64,000 nt of DNA from Paenibacillus aquistagni (GCF_900177815.1 NZ_FXAZ01000003.1:310001-374000); one strand, 5' to 3'. Shown: positions 41,490-51,112, counted from the first letter of the stretch. The notes: generated by a model not told the origin, from the letters alone. Made by a program: numbers and translations.

Positions 41490-42230
41490 CTAGATCCAAC
41501 TCGTTAGGGCAAGCATGGTAATGAGACCAAGCACAAAAGAGACGGTTGCCGCTCGTTCATAGCCATGTCCATGACTCTCAGGAATAAGCTCTTTATATAC
41601 AATAAACATCATGGCGCCTGCTGCAAAGGCGAGTCCATAGGGCACCAGATTGTTGATCATGCTGCTGAGATAATAACCAAGAAGGCTTGTAATAATCTCT
41701 ACCGCTCCTGTTAAGGTGGCAATGCCGAGTGCCTTCCATTTGTTTACGTCTTGATTAACCAGGAACAAGGCTACAAGAAACCCTTCAGGCGCATTTTGAA
41801 GCCCAATGGAAAAGGCGATCAGCGGCCCTAAAGCGTCATTAGCGCTTGCATAGCTAACCCCTACTGAGAGCCCTTCGGGCAAGTTGTGCAATGTAATGGC
41901 TGCAATAATCAGGAAAGCCCGCTTATCAATATTCAAGTTGAATGGATGCCGTGCGTTCGGGTCCTCAAGATCAACATGAGGTACTTTATGCTCTAGGAAG
42001 AGCAAGGTCAGCGTACCAAGCAATAGGCCAAACGCAACCACGAATACATTGGATTGACCGAGCGCTTCCGGAATTAGGCTCAGCAAGGAGGCAGAGGTCA
42101 TAATTCCTGCCGTATACGCAAGCAATATATCACGCCAGCGGTGAGACAGATGCTTCATAAACAGAATGGGTACGGCGCCTAGCCCAGTCGATAGGGCCGA
42201 AATGGTGCTACCAATGAAGACGTCAGTCAT
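41490..42230 (-). CDS. ZIP-family divalent metal transporter
   Basis: A 246-residue membrane protein with eight hydrophobic segments. The metal path is shown by ITLHNLPEGLSVGVSYA (helix 4, H-N-x-P-E-G) and GLQNAPEGFLVALFLV (helix 5, here Q-N-A-P-E-G instead of H-x-x-P-E-G). It imports zinc, iron or manganese. The start ATG 42230 follows AAAGGGTGA. It lies upstream of the pplA unit on the same strand but more than 300 bases away, so it is probably a separate transcript. Its place near an iron-reducing electron pathway suggests ferrous iron uptake, but this is inference. Confidence 0.83.
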   Translation of the reverse strand: MTDVFIGSTISALSTGLGAVPILFMKHLSHRWRDILLAYTAGIMTSASLLSLIPEALGQSNVFVVAFGLLLGTLTLLFLEHKVPHVDLEDPNARHPFNLNIDKRAFLIIAAITLHNLPEGLSVGVSYASANDALGPLIAFSIGLQNAPEGFLVALFLVNQDVNKWKALGIATLTGAVEIITSLLGYYLSSMINNLVPYGLAFAAGAMMFIVYKELIPESHGHGYERAATVSFVLGLITMLALTSWI

Positions 42231-42291
42231 GTAGTTGAGTCACCCTTTGTGTTGACAGTATGGTTGTAACGAGATGCACCTCTCGGGTAAT

Positions 42292-42768
42292 TTAGTTGAG
42301 GGCACAGAAGCTGGCTTTGAAGCTGTTCTGCAAATACGTGATCTGATACACATCCGACAAGGTCTTAATGTAATCAAGCAGCGCTGCTGCTGAAGAAGGG
42401 AGCTCTGTTATGCTCCACCCTGTAGACGCAGGATGACGGCTCAGCTCTTCTTGCCATTGCTGCCACAGCATCTTCATATGCTGTCGTTCCGCAGAAGTTG
42501 CCTTCTTATTAATATAACCCCACATGTGCTCGATCGATGTGCGAAGGCCTGCTGCCGAATAGGGCTCTTCACTAGAGATTTCGTTAAGACGCTCGATGAT
42601 CATCGCATAGTTGGTTATCGTGCTGGCTTCGCGGAAACACTGGGATACCTCTTTGTAGAATTGATATCCACGGGCCATGATGTCATATTTGCGCAGCGCC
42701 CACTGGCGTTCTGCCTCATAGCGAACAGACTTCAGGGAATTTGTCATGGATGGATGCTTCTGCTCCAT
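42292..42768 (-). CDS. DUF1722 (YbgA-like) protein
   Basis: A 158-residue helical protein. VRYEAERQWALRKYDIMARGYQFYKEV, then LRTSIEHMWGYINKKATSAERQHMKMLWQQWQEEL and YQITYLQNSFKASF match the spacing of DUF1722 (YbgA), where H-x-x-G-Y-F-K-K-x4-E-K is the core; here it is MWGYINKKATSAE. Function of the family is unknown; some members are fused to DUF523 or sit beside DNA photolyase genes. ATG 42768 follows GGGAGG. It lies 61 bases before the ZIP gene and may be in the same mRNA. Confidence 0.55.
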   Translation of the reverse strand: MEQKHPSMTNSLKSVRYEAERQWALRKYDIMARGYQFYKEVSQCFREASTITNYAMIIERLNEISSEEPYSAAGLRTSIEHMWGYINKKATSAERQHMKMLWQQWQEELSRHPASTGWSITELPSSAAALLDYIKTLSDVYQITYLQNSFKASFCALN

Positions 42769-42966
42769 ATATGTTTGCCTCCCGTGAAGGTTAAGGATAA
42801 CCTTTTTGTATATCGGTTCAGCCCGATCATTTCATTAATTCCGGTTCATCATAGCATGAATCAGCTGCGTGTGCCAGATCGGAAATAACGCCCCAGATGC
42901 TGGACAATAGTGGAGGCTAGGGCTATAATTACGTGTGATAATGCATCAACCGATAACTTGAATAGC

Positions 42967-43058
<92 letters not shown>

Positions 43059-43222
43059 ACGTCATATCGAGGCATGAGGCTAGAGCCGCTTCTCGTTATG
43101 GACTTGGAAGCCCGTGCGCATCTCATGAGATGATCATGAAGATGCTCGCATGCGAAGGATAAGTCTATACATGAAGCTGTTCATCCCTGTGTGACCTTAT
43201 GTACTTTATACGCAAAGCTGAC

Positions 43223-43249
43223 AGCGTCCCATATTGGGGCGCTTTTTTT
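43223..43249 (+). terminator. Terminator of the TPP riboswitch
   Basis: AGCGTCCC, loop ATATT, GGGGCGCT, then T6. It stands between the aptamer and thiY, so TPP binding would lead to early termination (OFF switch). Confidence 0.85.
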
Positions 43250-43403
43250 GTGCAGCCATTTGCTTCGTACACAAGGGTTCGTCTTCGGTGTCCGGGGGGA
43301 ATACCAAGAACAAGATGACGCCTATGTTCATAATGGGTCGAATACGCATACAGCTGTGGATTCAAAGTCATTATCGGGAAGACACTAGAGGAGGATATTT
43401 ATC

Positions 43404-44444
43404 ATGCACCACATAAGAACGTCAGGATGGAAAAAGCGGGCATTCTTGCTCACGATGATCATGATGCTGACAGCTGCGCTTGCGGCTTGCGGTTCCAACA
43501 GCAAAGGAGAAGAGTCTGCTCAGCAGGGTTCGGCTGAGAAGGAGCTGCGTCCGGTCAAGGTTGTTTTGGATTGGACGCCGAATACGAATCATACCGGATT
43601 ATATGTCGCTCAGGCAGAAGGATACTTTAAGGAAGCGGGGCTGGATGTTGAGATTATTCAGCCTGCAACCGGCGGGTCAGACGCAATGATCGCTTCTGGC
43701 GAGGCGGCATTCGGCATTACGGTTCAGGAGAACATCACACAGGCTCGTTCTCAAGGGGTGCCGATCGTATCCTTGGCGGCTATTATTCAGCATAATACAT
43801 CTGGCTTTGCCGCTCCTAAGAGCAAAAATATCCAATCGCCGAAGGATTTTGAAGGCAAGACATATGGCGGTTGGGGATCTCCTGTCGAGGAGGCGGTCAT
43901 TCGCACGATTATGAAAAATGAAAATGCCGACTTCGACAAAGTGCGAAATGTCAACATGGGCAACGCCGACTTTTTCACTGCCGTGAAGAAGGATATCGAC
44001 TTTGCTTGGATCTTCTACGCATGGACAGGAATTGAGGCTGAGCTGAGAGGCGAGCCTATTGACATGATCTATGTCAATGAGTCATCAGATGCCTTGGATT
44101 ACTATACGCCAGTGCTGGCCACAAGTGAGAAGATGATTGCAGATGATCCTGAAGTGGTCAAAGCTTTCGTTGGTGCCGTATCGAAAGGTTACCAATATGC
44201 AATGAAGCAGCCCGAGCAAGCTGCGGATCTTCTGCTAAAGGCTGTTCCAGACTTGGATAAAGAGCTTGTACAGGCTTCACAGCAATGGCTGAGCCCTAAA
44301 TATCAAGATGATGCACCTCGTTGGGGCGAGCAAAAGCGCGAAGTGTGGGATAACTATGCGAAGTGGCTTGTAGATCACAAGCTGATGGAACAAGAAATTG
44401 ATGTGGATAAAGCCTTTACGAATGAGTTCCTGCCAGACGCTTAA
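43404..44444 (+). CDS. thiY: Thiamin-pyrimidine precursor ABC transporter, binding lipoprotein
   Basis: A 346-residue lipoprotein: MHHIRTSGWKKR, one hydrophobic helix, lipobox LAACG. The NMT1/Thi5-type binding domain follows: KVVLDWTPNTNHTGLYVAQAEGYFKEAGLDVEI, FGITVQENITQARSQG, TYGGWGSPVEE and WIFYAWTGIEAE. ThiY binds a formyl-aminopyrimidine made when thiamin breaks down in soil. It is the first gene of a TPP-controlled operon with the permease, ATPase and a thiamin-binding protein. ATG 43404 follows GAGGAGG. Confidence 0.88.
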   Translation: MHHIRTSGWKKRAFLLTMIMMLTAALAACGSNSKGEESAQQGSAEKELRPVKVVLDWTPNTNHTGLYVAQAEGYFKEAGLDVEIIQPATGGSDAMIASGEAAFGITVQENITQARSQGVPIVSLAAIIQHNTSGFAAPKSKNIQSPKDFEGKTYGGWGSPVEEAVIRTIMKNENADFDKVRNVNMGNADFFTAVKKDIDFAWIFYAWTGIEAELRGEPIDMIYVNESSDALDYYTPVLATSEKMIADDPEVVKAFVGAVSKGYQYAMKQPEQAADLLLKAVPDLDKELVQASQQWLSPKYQDDAPRWGEQKREVWDNYAKWLVDHKLMEQEIDVDKAFTNEFLPDA

Positions 44445-44508
44445 TAATCGCGGCTGCGCACATTCATGCAACCATAAACGATAAGATGACGAGAGGGAGA
44501 GAGACAAC

Positions 44509-44802
44509 ATGGCGAACAGTTTGGTAAGCATTCAAATCATTCCGAAGACGAAGCATGGCGAGGATGTCATCCCATTTGTTGATCGTGCCATTGAAGTGAT
44601 TCAACAATCAGGCGTGAAATATCAGGTCAACCCGTTGGAGACAACGATGGAAGGTGAGATGAGCGAGCTGCTGCGCATCATCGAGAAGATGAATGAGGCT
44701 GTTATGGAAATGGGCTGTGTCAGTATTATTTCGCAGGTGAAGATCTGCTATAAGCCAGACGGCATCTCAATGGACACACTGACGGAGAAGTATCGTCCAT
44801 GA
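44509..44802 (+). CDS. Thiamine-binding protein (MTH1187/YqgV family)
   Basis: A 97-residue protein of the MTH1187/YkoF-like family, a ferredoxin-like fold known to bind thiamin or related pyrimidines: SLVSIQIIPKTKHGEDVIPFVDRAIEVIQQSGVKYQVNPLETTMEGE is the hallmark. It has no signal peptide, so it is cytoplasmic and may hold the imported pyrimidine. ATG 44509 follows GAGAGGGAGAGAG. It overlaps the permease gene by four bases (ATGA). Confidence 0.8.
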   Translation: MANSLVSIQIIPKTKHGEDVIPFVDRAIEVIQQSGVKYQVNPLETTMEGEMSELLRIIEKMNEAVMEMGCVSIISQVKICYKPDGISMDTLTEKYRP

Positions 44803-45578
44803 ATCGAAGACGCTGGTCACAAGCAGGACCGCCCCTTGCGGCTGTCCTGCTTCTTCTCGTGGTGTGGCAGCTTGCCGTCATGCTCCTTCAAGTAGACAAA
44901 TGGATGCTTCCAAGTCCGATCGATATTGCCAAGGAAGCGGCAGCTTCTGTTCCTGTGCTTCTCGAGCATACCTGGGCTACGCTTAAGCTTACGCTGCTGG
45001 GCTTTACGTTTGGAGCAGCCTTTGGGTTGATTGTCGCTATGCTGCTCCATCCGATTCCGCTTCTGAAGCGAGCGATCTATCCGCTCATCATTGTCAGCCA
45101 GAACATTCCAACGATTGCGCTATTGCCGCTGTTGATGATCTGGTTTGGGTTCGGACTTATGCCAAAGATCGTGGTCATTACGCTGGTATGCTTCTTCCCT
45201 ATCACCATTGCAACGATGGACGGCTTGATGCAGACGGACCGCACCATGCTGCATTATATGCGCATGGCTGGAGCCAGCCGCTCACAGTTGTTTTGGAAGC
45301 TGGAGCTTCCTCATGCGCTGCCGTCTGTGTTTTCGGGTCTTAAGATTGCGGCAACCTACAGTGTCATGAGTGCGATCGTGGCTGAATGGCTTGGGACAGA
45401 TAAGGGCATTGGCTATTATATGGTGCTGCAGAAGGCGGCTTTTCGAACGGATCGGATGTTCGTGGCGATTGCGATCGTAGTGCTGCTAAGCATTGCGATG
45501 TTCACGATTGTGCAATGGATTGAACGCAGGGTTGTGCATTGGCAGCAATCCTCGAAGACAGAAAACGAATTATCGTAA
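44799..45578 (+). CDS. thiX: Thiamin-pyrimidine ABC transporter permease
   Basis: A 259-residue binding-protein-dependent permease with about six helices. The coupling EAA loop is in MRMAGASRSQLFWKLELPHALPSVFSGLKIAATYSVMSAIVAEWLG. Pairing with ThiY and the ATPase gives a full importer for a thiamin-derived pyrimidine. It overlaps the preceding gene by four bases. Confidence 0.88.
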   Translation: MNRRRWSQAGPPLAAVLLLLVVWQLAVMLLQVDKWMLPSPIDIAKEAAASVPVLLEHTWATLKLTLLGFTFGAAFGLIVAMLLHPIPLLKRAIYPLIIVSQNIPTIALLPLLMIWFGFGLMPKIVVITLVCFFPITIATMDGLMQTDRTMLHYMRMAGASRSQLFWKLELPHALPSVFSGLKIAATYSVMSAIVAEWLGTDKGIGYYMVLQKAAFRTDRMFVAIAIVVLLSIAMFTIVQWIERRVVHWQQSSKTENELS

Positions 45579-46456
45579 AGGAGGGGATCAAGATCGGATT
45601 ACAACTTGAGCATTCCATTAAAGAACCTAAGTCAGCATCTACTAAAGAACCCAAAACTGCATCTACGACCGCACCATCGCAAGCAGCTGTGGCGCTACGG
45701 ATGTTGGACGTGAGCAAGTCTTTCTCGAACAGCAAAGGCGGCAGCAAGGTGCATGTGCTGGATCAGATTACATTAGATGTAAAGCAGGGAGAGTTCGTAT
45801 CCATCATTGGACCCTCCGGCTCTGGGAAAAGCACACTGTTTCACCTCATTGGCGGTCTATTGCGCCCTGATCAAGGGTCAATCTTCATCCATGATCAGCT
45901 GGTGACAGGAGAGACGGGTCATGTCAGCTATATGCCGCAGCAGCCGGCCTTGTTCCCTTGGCGCACGATTCAAGACAACGTCATACTGGCGCGGGAGCTG
46001 ACAGGCCGAAGCAAGAAGGAGCTTCGCGGCGAAGCAGCCAGCTGGCTGGAGAAAGCGGGACTCCAAGGCTATGAGAAGGCGTATCCGCATATGCTCTCTG
46101 GCGGCATGCAGCAGCGCGCGGCCTTCGTGCGCGCCATGATGAGCCCGCACGAGCTGATGCTCTTGGATGAGCCGTTCAGCGCCTTGGATGCGTTAACGAG
46201 AAGCGAGATGCAGCGCTGGCTGCTTGCACAGTGGGAGGAGCATCGCCGTTCGGTGCTGTTTGTTACACACAGCATCGAGGAAGCGCTGTTGCTGTCAGAT
46301 AGCATCTATGTCCTCAGCCACCGGCCAGCCAGCGTGCTGAAGCGAATTGAGGTTCCTTTTCCGCGGCCGCGCCGCGATACGCTGACTCGAAGTGCAGACT
46401 TCGTGGAGCTGAAGGCTCAATTGTCGAGCCTGCTTCAAGGAGATCAGAGCATATAG
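45539..46456 (+). CDS. thiZ: Thiamin-pyrimidine ABC transporter ATPase
   Basis: A nitrate/taurine-type ABC ATPase: Walker A GPSGSGKST, Q-loop YMPQQPALFPWRT, signature LSGGMQQRAAFVRAM, Walker B LMLLDEPFSALDA, switch His in VTHSIEEALLL. The start is unsettled. A strong AAAGGAGGGG (45577-45586) lies just after the thiX stop, but no in-frame ATG, GTG or TTG follows at the right place (ATC at 45587 and 45593). The listed TTG 45539 lies within thiX and has a weak site; the first ATG is at 45698, just before the ATPase core. The N-terminal 50 residues (KEPKSASTKEPKTASTTAPS) look disordered. Confidence 0.82.
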   Translation: MAAILEDRKRIIVKEGIKIGLQLEHSIKEPKSASTKEPKTASTTAPSQAAVALRMLDVSKSFSNSKGGSKVHVLDQITLDVKQGEFVSIIGPSGSGKSTLFHLIGGLLRPDQGSIFIHDQLVTGETGHVSYMPQQPALFPWRTIQDNVILARELTGRSKKELRGEAASWLEKAGLQGYEKAYPHMLSGGMQQRAAFVRAMMSPHELMLLDEPFSALDALTRSEMQRWLLAQWEEHRRSVLFVTHSIEEALLLSDSIYVLSHRPASVLKRIEVPFPRPRRDTLTRSADFVELKAQLSSLLQGDQSI

Positions 46457-46536
46457 AAACATGACATAAAGAGAGTGCTTCTTCTCTTCAGGATGAAGCA
46501 TATGACGAAGGAAGCGTTCAGAAAGGTTATGATCTT

Positions 46537-47391
46537 ATGCATTCGTATAATAGATCGATTCAAATACAACGGGAAGGCATGCTCCAGCGGTCGCATTCCA
46601 CACGTTACGTAGATGCCCATATTCATTTTGATCAGTATACCGCGGAGGAACAACAGGCGATCATGGCTGCGCTGGAGAAACAGTCGGTTACGCATCTGAT
46701 TGCGGTATCGATGAATATGGCGTCATGTGTGCAAACCGAAGCTCTGGCGGCTCAATACCCGCGCCAGATTGTACCGGCTTATGGATATCATCCCGAGCAG
46801 CCAATGGCTTCTCAAGACGAGCTGGAACAGCTGCTAGGCTGGATGGATGATCGCAAGACTTCCATCCGCGCTGTCGGTGAGGTAGGGCTTCCTTATTATT
46901 TGCGTGAAGAGGCGTTGAAGGAAGGCCGATCATTCGACTTGACTCCGTATGAGGAGCAGCTGCTGCCGTTCATTCAGCGGGCTGCTCGCTGGGATGTGCC
47001 TATTGTTCTGCATGCAGTCTATGATGATGCGCCTAGAGTCTGTGAACTGCTGGAGCGCTGGAATGTGCAGAAGGCGCATTTTCACTGGTTCAAGGGGGAT
47101 GCGAAGACGATTGAGCGCATGGCACAGAACGGCTATTATGTCTCGTTCACGCCAGATATTGAATATGAGGCTGAGATTCAAAGCTTGGCAAGCAGCTATC
47201 CCATTCAGCAAGTCATGAGCGAGACGGATGGACCATGGCCGTTTGAAGGCTCCTTTTGTGGCAGAAGGACGGAACCCGGGATGGTGACTACGGTCGTGCA
47301 GAACTGGGCGAAGCTTGTAGGTCTTACGGAAGAAGAAGCTCAGAAACAGATGTGGGACAATGCATGCCGATTGTACAAGCTGACCTCGTGA
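46537..47391 (+). CDS. TatD-family metal-dependent hydrolase in a thiamin-salvage operon
   Basis: A 284-residue amidohydrolase-type TIM barrel. Metal ligands: YVDAHIHFDQY (H-x-H), AVGEVGLPYY (Glu), IVLHAVYD (His), AHFHWFKGD (His) and SETDGPWPF (Asp). TatD proteins are known DNases and related hydrolases; the GLPYY and HWFKG variants differ from DNase TatD. Placement at the end of the TPP-controlled operon, 80 bases after thiZ, suggests it may act on the imported formyl-aminopyrimidine, a step done elsewhere by YlmB-type enzymes. That role is inference. ATG 46537 has the weak site GAAAGG. Confidence 0.75.
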   Translation: MHSYNRSIQIQREGMLQRSHSTRYVDAHIHFDQYTAEEQQAIMAALEKQSVTHLIAVSMNMASCVQTEALAAQYPRQIVPAYGYHPEQPMASQDELEQLLGWMDDRKTSIRAVGEVGLPYYLREEALKEGRSFDLTPYEEQLLPFIQRAARWDVPIVLHAVYDDAPRVCELLERWNVQKAHFHWFKGDAKTIERMAQNGYYVSFTPDIEYEAEIQSLASSYPIQQVMSETDGPWPFEGSFCGRRTEPGMVTTVVQNWAKLVGLTEEEAQKQMWDNACRLYKLTS

Positions 47392-47409
47392 CGTGAGATG
47401 AGGTCTGCT

Positions 47410-47456
47410 GGCTATCCAGCTCGCTGCGGCCCTGCTTGCGAGCAGCCTTTCTTTTA
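47410..47456 (+). terminator. Terminator of the thiamin operon
   Basis: GGCT...GCTCGC pairs with GCGAGC...AGCC, followed by TTTCTTTT. The stretch 47457-47685 is gene-free with no clear feature. Confidence 0.6.
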
Positions 47457-47685
47457 CTCTGTGTGCTGTAAGTGGTGCTCCATGATGACGCGAGGAATGT
47501 ATTGAACTGCTAATCTCCTCTTCTCTAAGTCTTATTATCGGAAGTTGCTGGTGGAGTGCGCCAGCATGTCAAGGGGTTCCAATATGGTACTCTGCTCTAT
47601 CTGCTCTAATTGTATAGTTGTTAATAATCGGCTGATGCAGTACGCCTGATAAGCATGCTCATTCAAAGAGATGATGGATGGACAT

Positions 47686-47725
47686 AAAGAAGCTCTTTCT
47701 TCATAGGTGAAGAGAGAGCTTCTAT
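47686..47725 (-). terminator. Terminator after the antiporter gene (minus strand)
   Basis: GAAGCTCTTTCTTC and GAAGAGAGAGCTTC form a 14-bp stem (one wobble); on the minus strand it ends in TTCTTTATG. Confidence 0.6.
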
Positions 47726-47744
47726 TCGTGCACTTAAGAGCGTC

Positions 47745-49091
47745 TTACAGCACCATAGCTGCAATAAAGCCTGCGATAAGCAGCGGTAGATTGTAGTGAA
47801 GAAAAGTCGGCACACAGGTATCCCAGATGTGGTCATGCTGACCGTCTGCGTTAAGACCTGACGTAGGCCCCAAGGTGCTGTCCGATGCAGGAGATCCTGC
47901 GTCTCCAAGCGCAGCAGCTGTGCCGATTAGCGCGGTTGTCGCAAGCGGACTGAAGCCAAGCTCCATGCACAGTGGAACGAACACGGTCACGATCAGGGGA
48001 ATCGTTGAAAAAGAGGACCCAATGCCAAGGGTCACAAGCAGACCGATGAGCAGAATAAGCAATGCTGCAAGCGGACGGTTGCTGCCTACCAGCTCTGCGC
48101 AGCTATGAACCAATGACTCGATGTCGCCTGTGGCCCGCAGCACGGCGCCAAGACCTGCCGCAGACATCATGACAAAGCCGATATAGGCCATGGAACGCAT
48201 GCCGTCAGAAAATACTTGGTTGGATTGATTGCGGGTCATAATGCGGGACAGGAGCAAGACGATAAGGCCTGCTCCAGCTCCATAGATCATGGAGTCTGTG
48301 CTCAGCTGCACCGTAAGCATTGCGGCAACCGCGATAAGTCCAGCAATCGTCTGGCGTGCGGAATAGCTGCCAGCGGAGGTTTTATCCTCCTCACCGGCTT
48401 CCTCCTTCATGCCGCTCCAGGACACATCCTTGTAGCTTCTTGGCTTCCGGTAGCTGAACAGCACCGCAATCAGCAGGCCTGCCAGCATGCCGCCGGCGGG
48501 CAGCAGCATCGCGGTGGGCAGCATGGATGGATCTATTGCCATACCGTTCTTCGTCATATTGGAGGCGACGGTCTCATGGAAGATGGCTCCGAAGCCGACT
48601 GGAAGCAGCATATACGGCGTAATTAAGCCGAATGTTAGCGCACTTGCCACGGCCCGACGATCCACCTGAAGCTGATTGAACAACGACAGAAGCGGTGGAA
48701 TCAGCACAGGAATAAAGGCGATGTGCACGGGAACGGCGTTTTGGGACAGGCAGGCGATGAATGCGACCGAGAGGACGACAGCCACCGTCGTGACTTTGGA
48801 TGTCTTGCCTGATAGATGTCTGCCGCTGACCAGCTTTACCGCTCGCTTCACCAGTCGTTCGGGGAGCCCTGTCTCGGTAAGGCCTGCGGCAAAGGCGCCC
48901 AGCAGGGCGTAGCTTAATGCAATCGATGCATTATCCTTTAGTCCTTCTGTAAAGATATTGATTGTATCGGTTAAGCCCATGCCGCCAGCAATCCCGCCGA
49001 CGGCGGCAGCTATAATCATGGCTAGAGCAATATGGATGCGGCACAGGCTTAGAATGAATAATATGGCTAATGATAATAAGACGGCATTCAT
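47745..49091 (-). CDS. Na+/H+ antiporter family (YuiF/NhaC-like) membrane protein
   Basis: A 448-residue membrane protein of about twelve helices. It has paired half-sites, GAFAAGLTETGLPERLVKRAVKL near residue 66 and LSVAFIACLSQNAVPVHIAFIPVLIPPLL, plus GIGSSFSTIPLIVTVFVPLCMELGFSP and GDAGSPASDSTLGPTSGLNADGQHDHIWDTCVPTFLHYN, strongly conserved in the YuiF group. Members are annotated Na+/H+ antiporters, though some probably carry amino acids or organic anions. ATG 49091 opens it. It stands alone. The 49092-49340 upstream part has no feature I recognise. Confidence 0.8.
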   Translation of the reverse strand: MNAVLLSLAILFILSLCRIHIALAMIIAAAVGGIAGGMGLTDTINIFTEGLKDNASIALSYALLGAFAAGLTETGLPERLVKRAVKLVSGRHLSGKTSKVTTVAVVLSVAFIACLSQNAVPVHIAFIPVLIPPLLSLFNQLQVDRRAVASALTFGLITPYMLLPVGFGAIFHETVASNMTKNGMAIDPSMLPTAMLLPAGGMLAGLLIAVLFSYRKPRSYKDVSWSGMKEEAGEEDKTSAGSYSARQTIAGLIAVAAMLTVQLSTDSMIYGAGAGLIVLLLSRIMTRNQSNQVFSDGMRSMAYIGFVMMSAAGLGAVLRATGDIESLVHSCAELVGSNRPLAALLILLIGLLVTLGIGSSFSTIPLIVTVFVPLCMELGFSPLATTALIGTAAALGDAGSPASDSTLGPTSGLNADGQHDHIWDTCVPTFLHYNLPLLIAGFIAAMVL

Positions 49092-49349
49092 CGTGATGTC
49101 CTCATTTCCGTAGGCTCTTATTCGAACTCTAGATGACTGGACTAGGGCTGATAGGGAGCGCGATTAAGATGTTTCTGATGTGCAATTTATTATGTTATCA
49201 CATTACCACTTTACTATAGTGACGTGCAATATGAATTTATTTACATCCTCCCGCCTCACTGTAAAGACATGATGGATATCATACAGTCATTGACTTTTAT
49301 TCTTTACATGGCACATAATAAGAATCAATATGGAAGGCAAAGCCAACAT

Positions 49350-49600
49350 TCGTTGACGAGAACACGTACGTGTCAAGGTAGTCCTCAGAGAGTCGACAGT
49401 CGGTGAAAGTCGATGGCGAATTGGGACGTATATCCTCTCAGAGATTCCGTGCTGAACGTAAGCAGTAGGCGCGGACGGATTCCTCCGTTACAGGGATTGC
49501 GCCAACAGGCGTTAACCAAGCGCTGTGTCGTCATTGCGATGCAGAATAAGGGTGGTACCGCGAGTGACAAGCTCGTCCCTTTTTAGGGGCGGGCTTTTTT
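49350..49600 (+). promoter_or_regulatory. T-box leader (isoleucine type) of ilvA
   Basis: A full T-box: stem I with AGAGAGTCGACAGTCGGTGAA, a specifier-loop region reading GTATATCCTCTCAGAG where ATC (49432-49434) is an Ile codon, the T-box sequence AAGGGTGGTACCGCGA (49548-49563), and a terminator GCTCGTCCC/GGGGCGGGC with T6 (49571-49600). Uncharged tRNA-Ile would prevent termination. The codon fits control of threonine dehydratase, the first step to isoleucine. Confidence 0.9.
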
Positions 49601-49754
49601 GTGCTTATTTTTCGTCTGTCTAAGGCTAAGAATGCCATGGGGAGTCCGAGGCGTTCTCTTTGCTGCAGGAGTAAGGTTCAGGAGAAGCAGATTCAATGAT
49701 CAAGAGCGTGGATCGAACTGCTTCTCCTTGTAGACTAGATACTTAGAGTGAGAA

Positions 49755-51014
49755 ATGGAGATGGAGAAGATGAATGTTAGAATGGAGGATATCGTGCGCG
49801 CGCATCACACCCTCAAGGAGGTCATTGTTAGAACTCCGCTGCAGCGCGATCCCAACTTATCAGCCAAGTACGACTGCAACGTTTATTTGAAGCGGGAAGA
49901 CTTGCAAATCGTCAGATCCTTTAAGATTCGAGGAGCTTACAATAAGATTCGTCACCTGCAGCCAGATGAGCTTGAGCGCGGCATCGTGTGCGCCAGTGCA
50001 GGCAACCATGCGCAAGGGGTGGCCTATTCATGCCAAGCGCTTCGCATTCAAGGCACCATTGTTATGCCGAGTACAACGCCATCTCAGAAGGTTACCCAAG
50101 TCAAACGCTTTGGCGGGACTTACGTTAATGTTGTCCTCACGGGAGACACCTTCGATGATGCCTATGATGCGGCTATGAAGATCTGCGAGGAGAACGGCAT
50201 GACCTTCATCCACCCCTTCGATGATCCTTACATCGTGGCTGGAAATGGAACAGTAGGCATGGAGATTATGGAATCTCTCGATGCGTCTGCTGATATGGTC
50301 TTTGTCACGATTGGCGGGGGAGGCCTCGTCGCTGGTGTAAGCACCTACATGAAGACGGTGAGCCCAGAGACTCGCATCATTGGAGTGGAGCCTGAGGGAG
50401 CAGCCTCCATGACAGAAGCTATTGCCCGCAAGGAAGTGGTGACGCTAGAGCAAATCGACAAATTTGTGGATGGCGCAGCGGTTAAGCGTGTAGGGAAGCT
50501 TCCTTACGAAGTATGTACAGAGCTATTGGATGATATTGTTAAGGTTCCTGAGGGCAAAGCCTGTACCACAATTCTTCAGCTGTACAATGAGAATGCGATT
50601 GTTGTGGAGCCTGCGGGATCGCTGCCTGTGGCTGCACTTGATCTCTATCGCGACCAGATTCGTGGCAAGACAGTGGTCTGTGTGATTAGCGGAGGCAACA
50701 ATGATATCGATCGCATGCAGGAGATTAAGGAGCGCTCGCTTATCTATGAGGGCCTGAAGCATTACTTTATGGTGAATTTCCCGCAGCGCGCTGGCGCTTT
50801 GCGTGAATTTTTATCAGAAGTGCTGGGAACCAATGACGACATTACACGCTTTGAATATATTAAAAAGCACAACAAGGATAATGGAGCAGCCTTAGTAGGA
50901 ATCGAGCTCCAAGATCGCAACGATTACAGTGCATTGATTGAACGTATGCAGGCGAAGAATCTGAGCTACGTTGAAGTGAATAAGGATTCGGTGTTATTCG
51001 ATTTGCTTGTCTAG
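49755..51014 (+). CDS. ilvA: Threonine dehydratase (threonine ammonia-lyase), biosynthetic
   Basis: A 419-residue PLP enzyme that turns threonine into 2-oxobutyrate, the entry to isoleucine. The PLP lysine is in REDLQIVRSFKIRGAYNK (about residue 58). VCASAGNHAQGVAYS, STTPSQKVTQVKRFGG, and VTIGGGGLVAGVSTYMK (phosphate-binding glycine loop) follow. From about residue 325 an ACT-like regulatory domain, KHYFMVNFPQRAGALREFLSEVLGTNDDITRFEYIKK, senses isoleucine. This short form with one regulatory domain is the Bacillus type. Start codons at 49755, 49761 and 49770 are all in frame; 49770 sits well from GGAGATGGAG. A T-box leader controls it. Confidence 0.92.
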   Translation: MEMEKMNVRMEDIVRAHHTLKEVIVRTPLQRDPNLSAKYDCNVYLKREDLQIVRSFKIRGAYNKIRHLQPDELERGIVCASAGNHAQGVAYSCQALRIQGTIVMPSTTPSQKVTQVKRFGGTYVNVVLTGDTFDDAYDAAMKICEENGMTFIHPFDDPYIVAGNGTVGMEIMESLDASADMVFVTIGGGGLVAGVSTYMKTVSPETRIIGVEPEGAASMTEAIARKEVVTLEQIDKFVDGAAVKRVGKLPYEVCTELLDDIVKVPEGKACTTILQLYNENAIVVEPAGSLPVAALDLYRDQIRGKTVVCVISGGNNDIDRMQEIKERSLIYEGLKHYFMVNFPQRAGALREFLSEVLGTNDDITRFEYIKKHNKDNGAALVGIELQDRNDYSALIERMQAKNLSYVEVNKDSVLFDLLV

Positions 51015-51042
51015 CTTGAGCTCTGCTCATCGCGACTCAGTC

Positions 51043-51112
51043 AGCCATAGACGGAAGGGAGTTGCACTTCTTGGAGCACGCTTCATCCTAACCGTCTCTT
51101 TGGCTATTTTTC
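51043..51112 (+). terminator. Probable terminator after ilvA
   Basis: AGCC.AGACGG (51043) pairs with CCGTCT...GGCT (51092-51104) over a long loop, then TATTTTTC. Confidence 0.5.
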
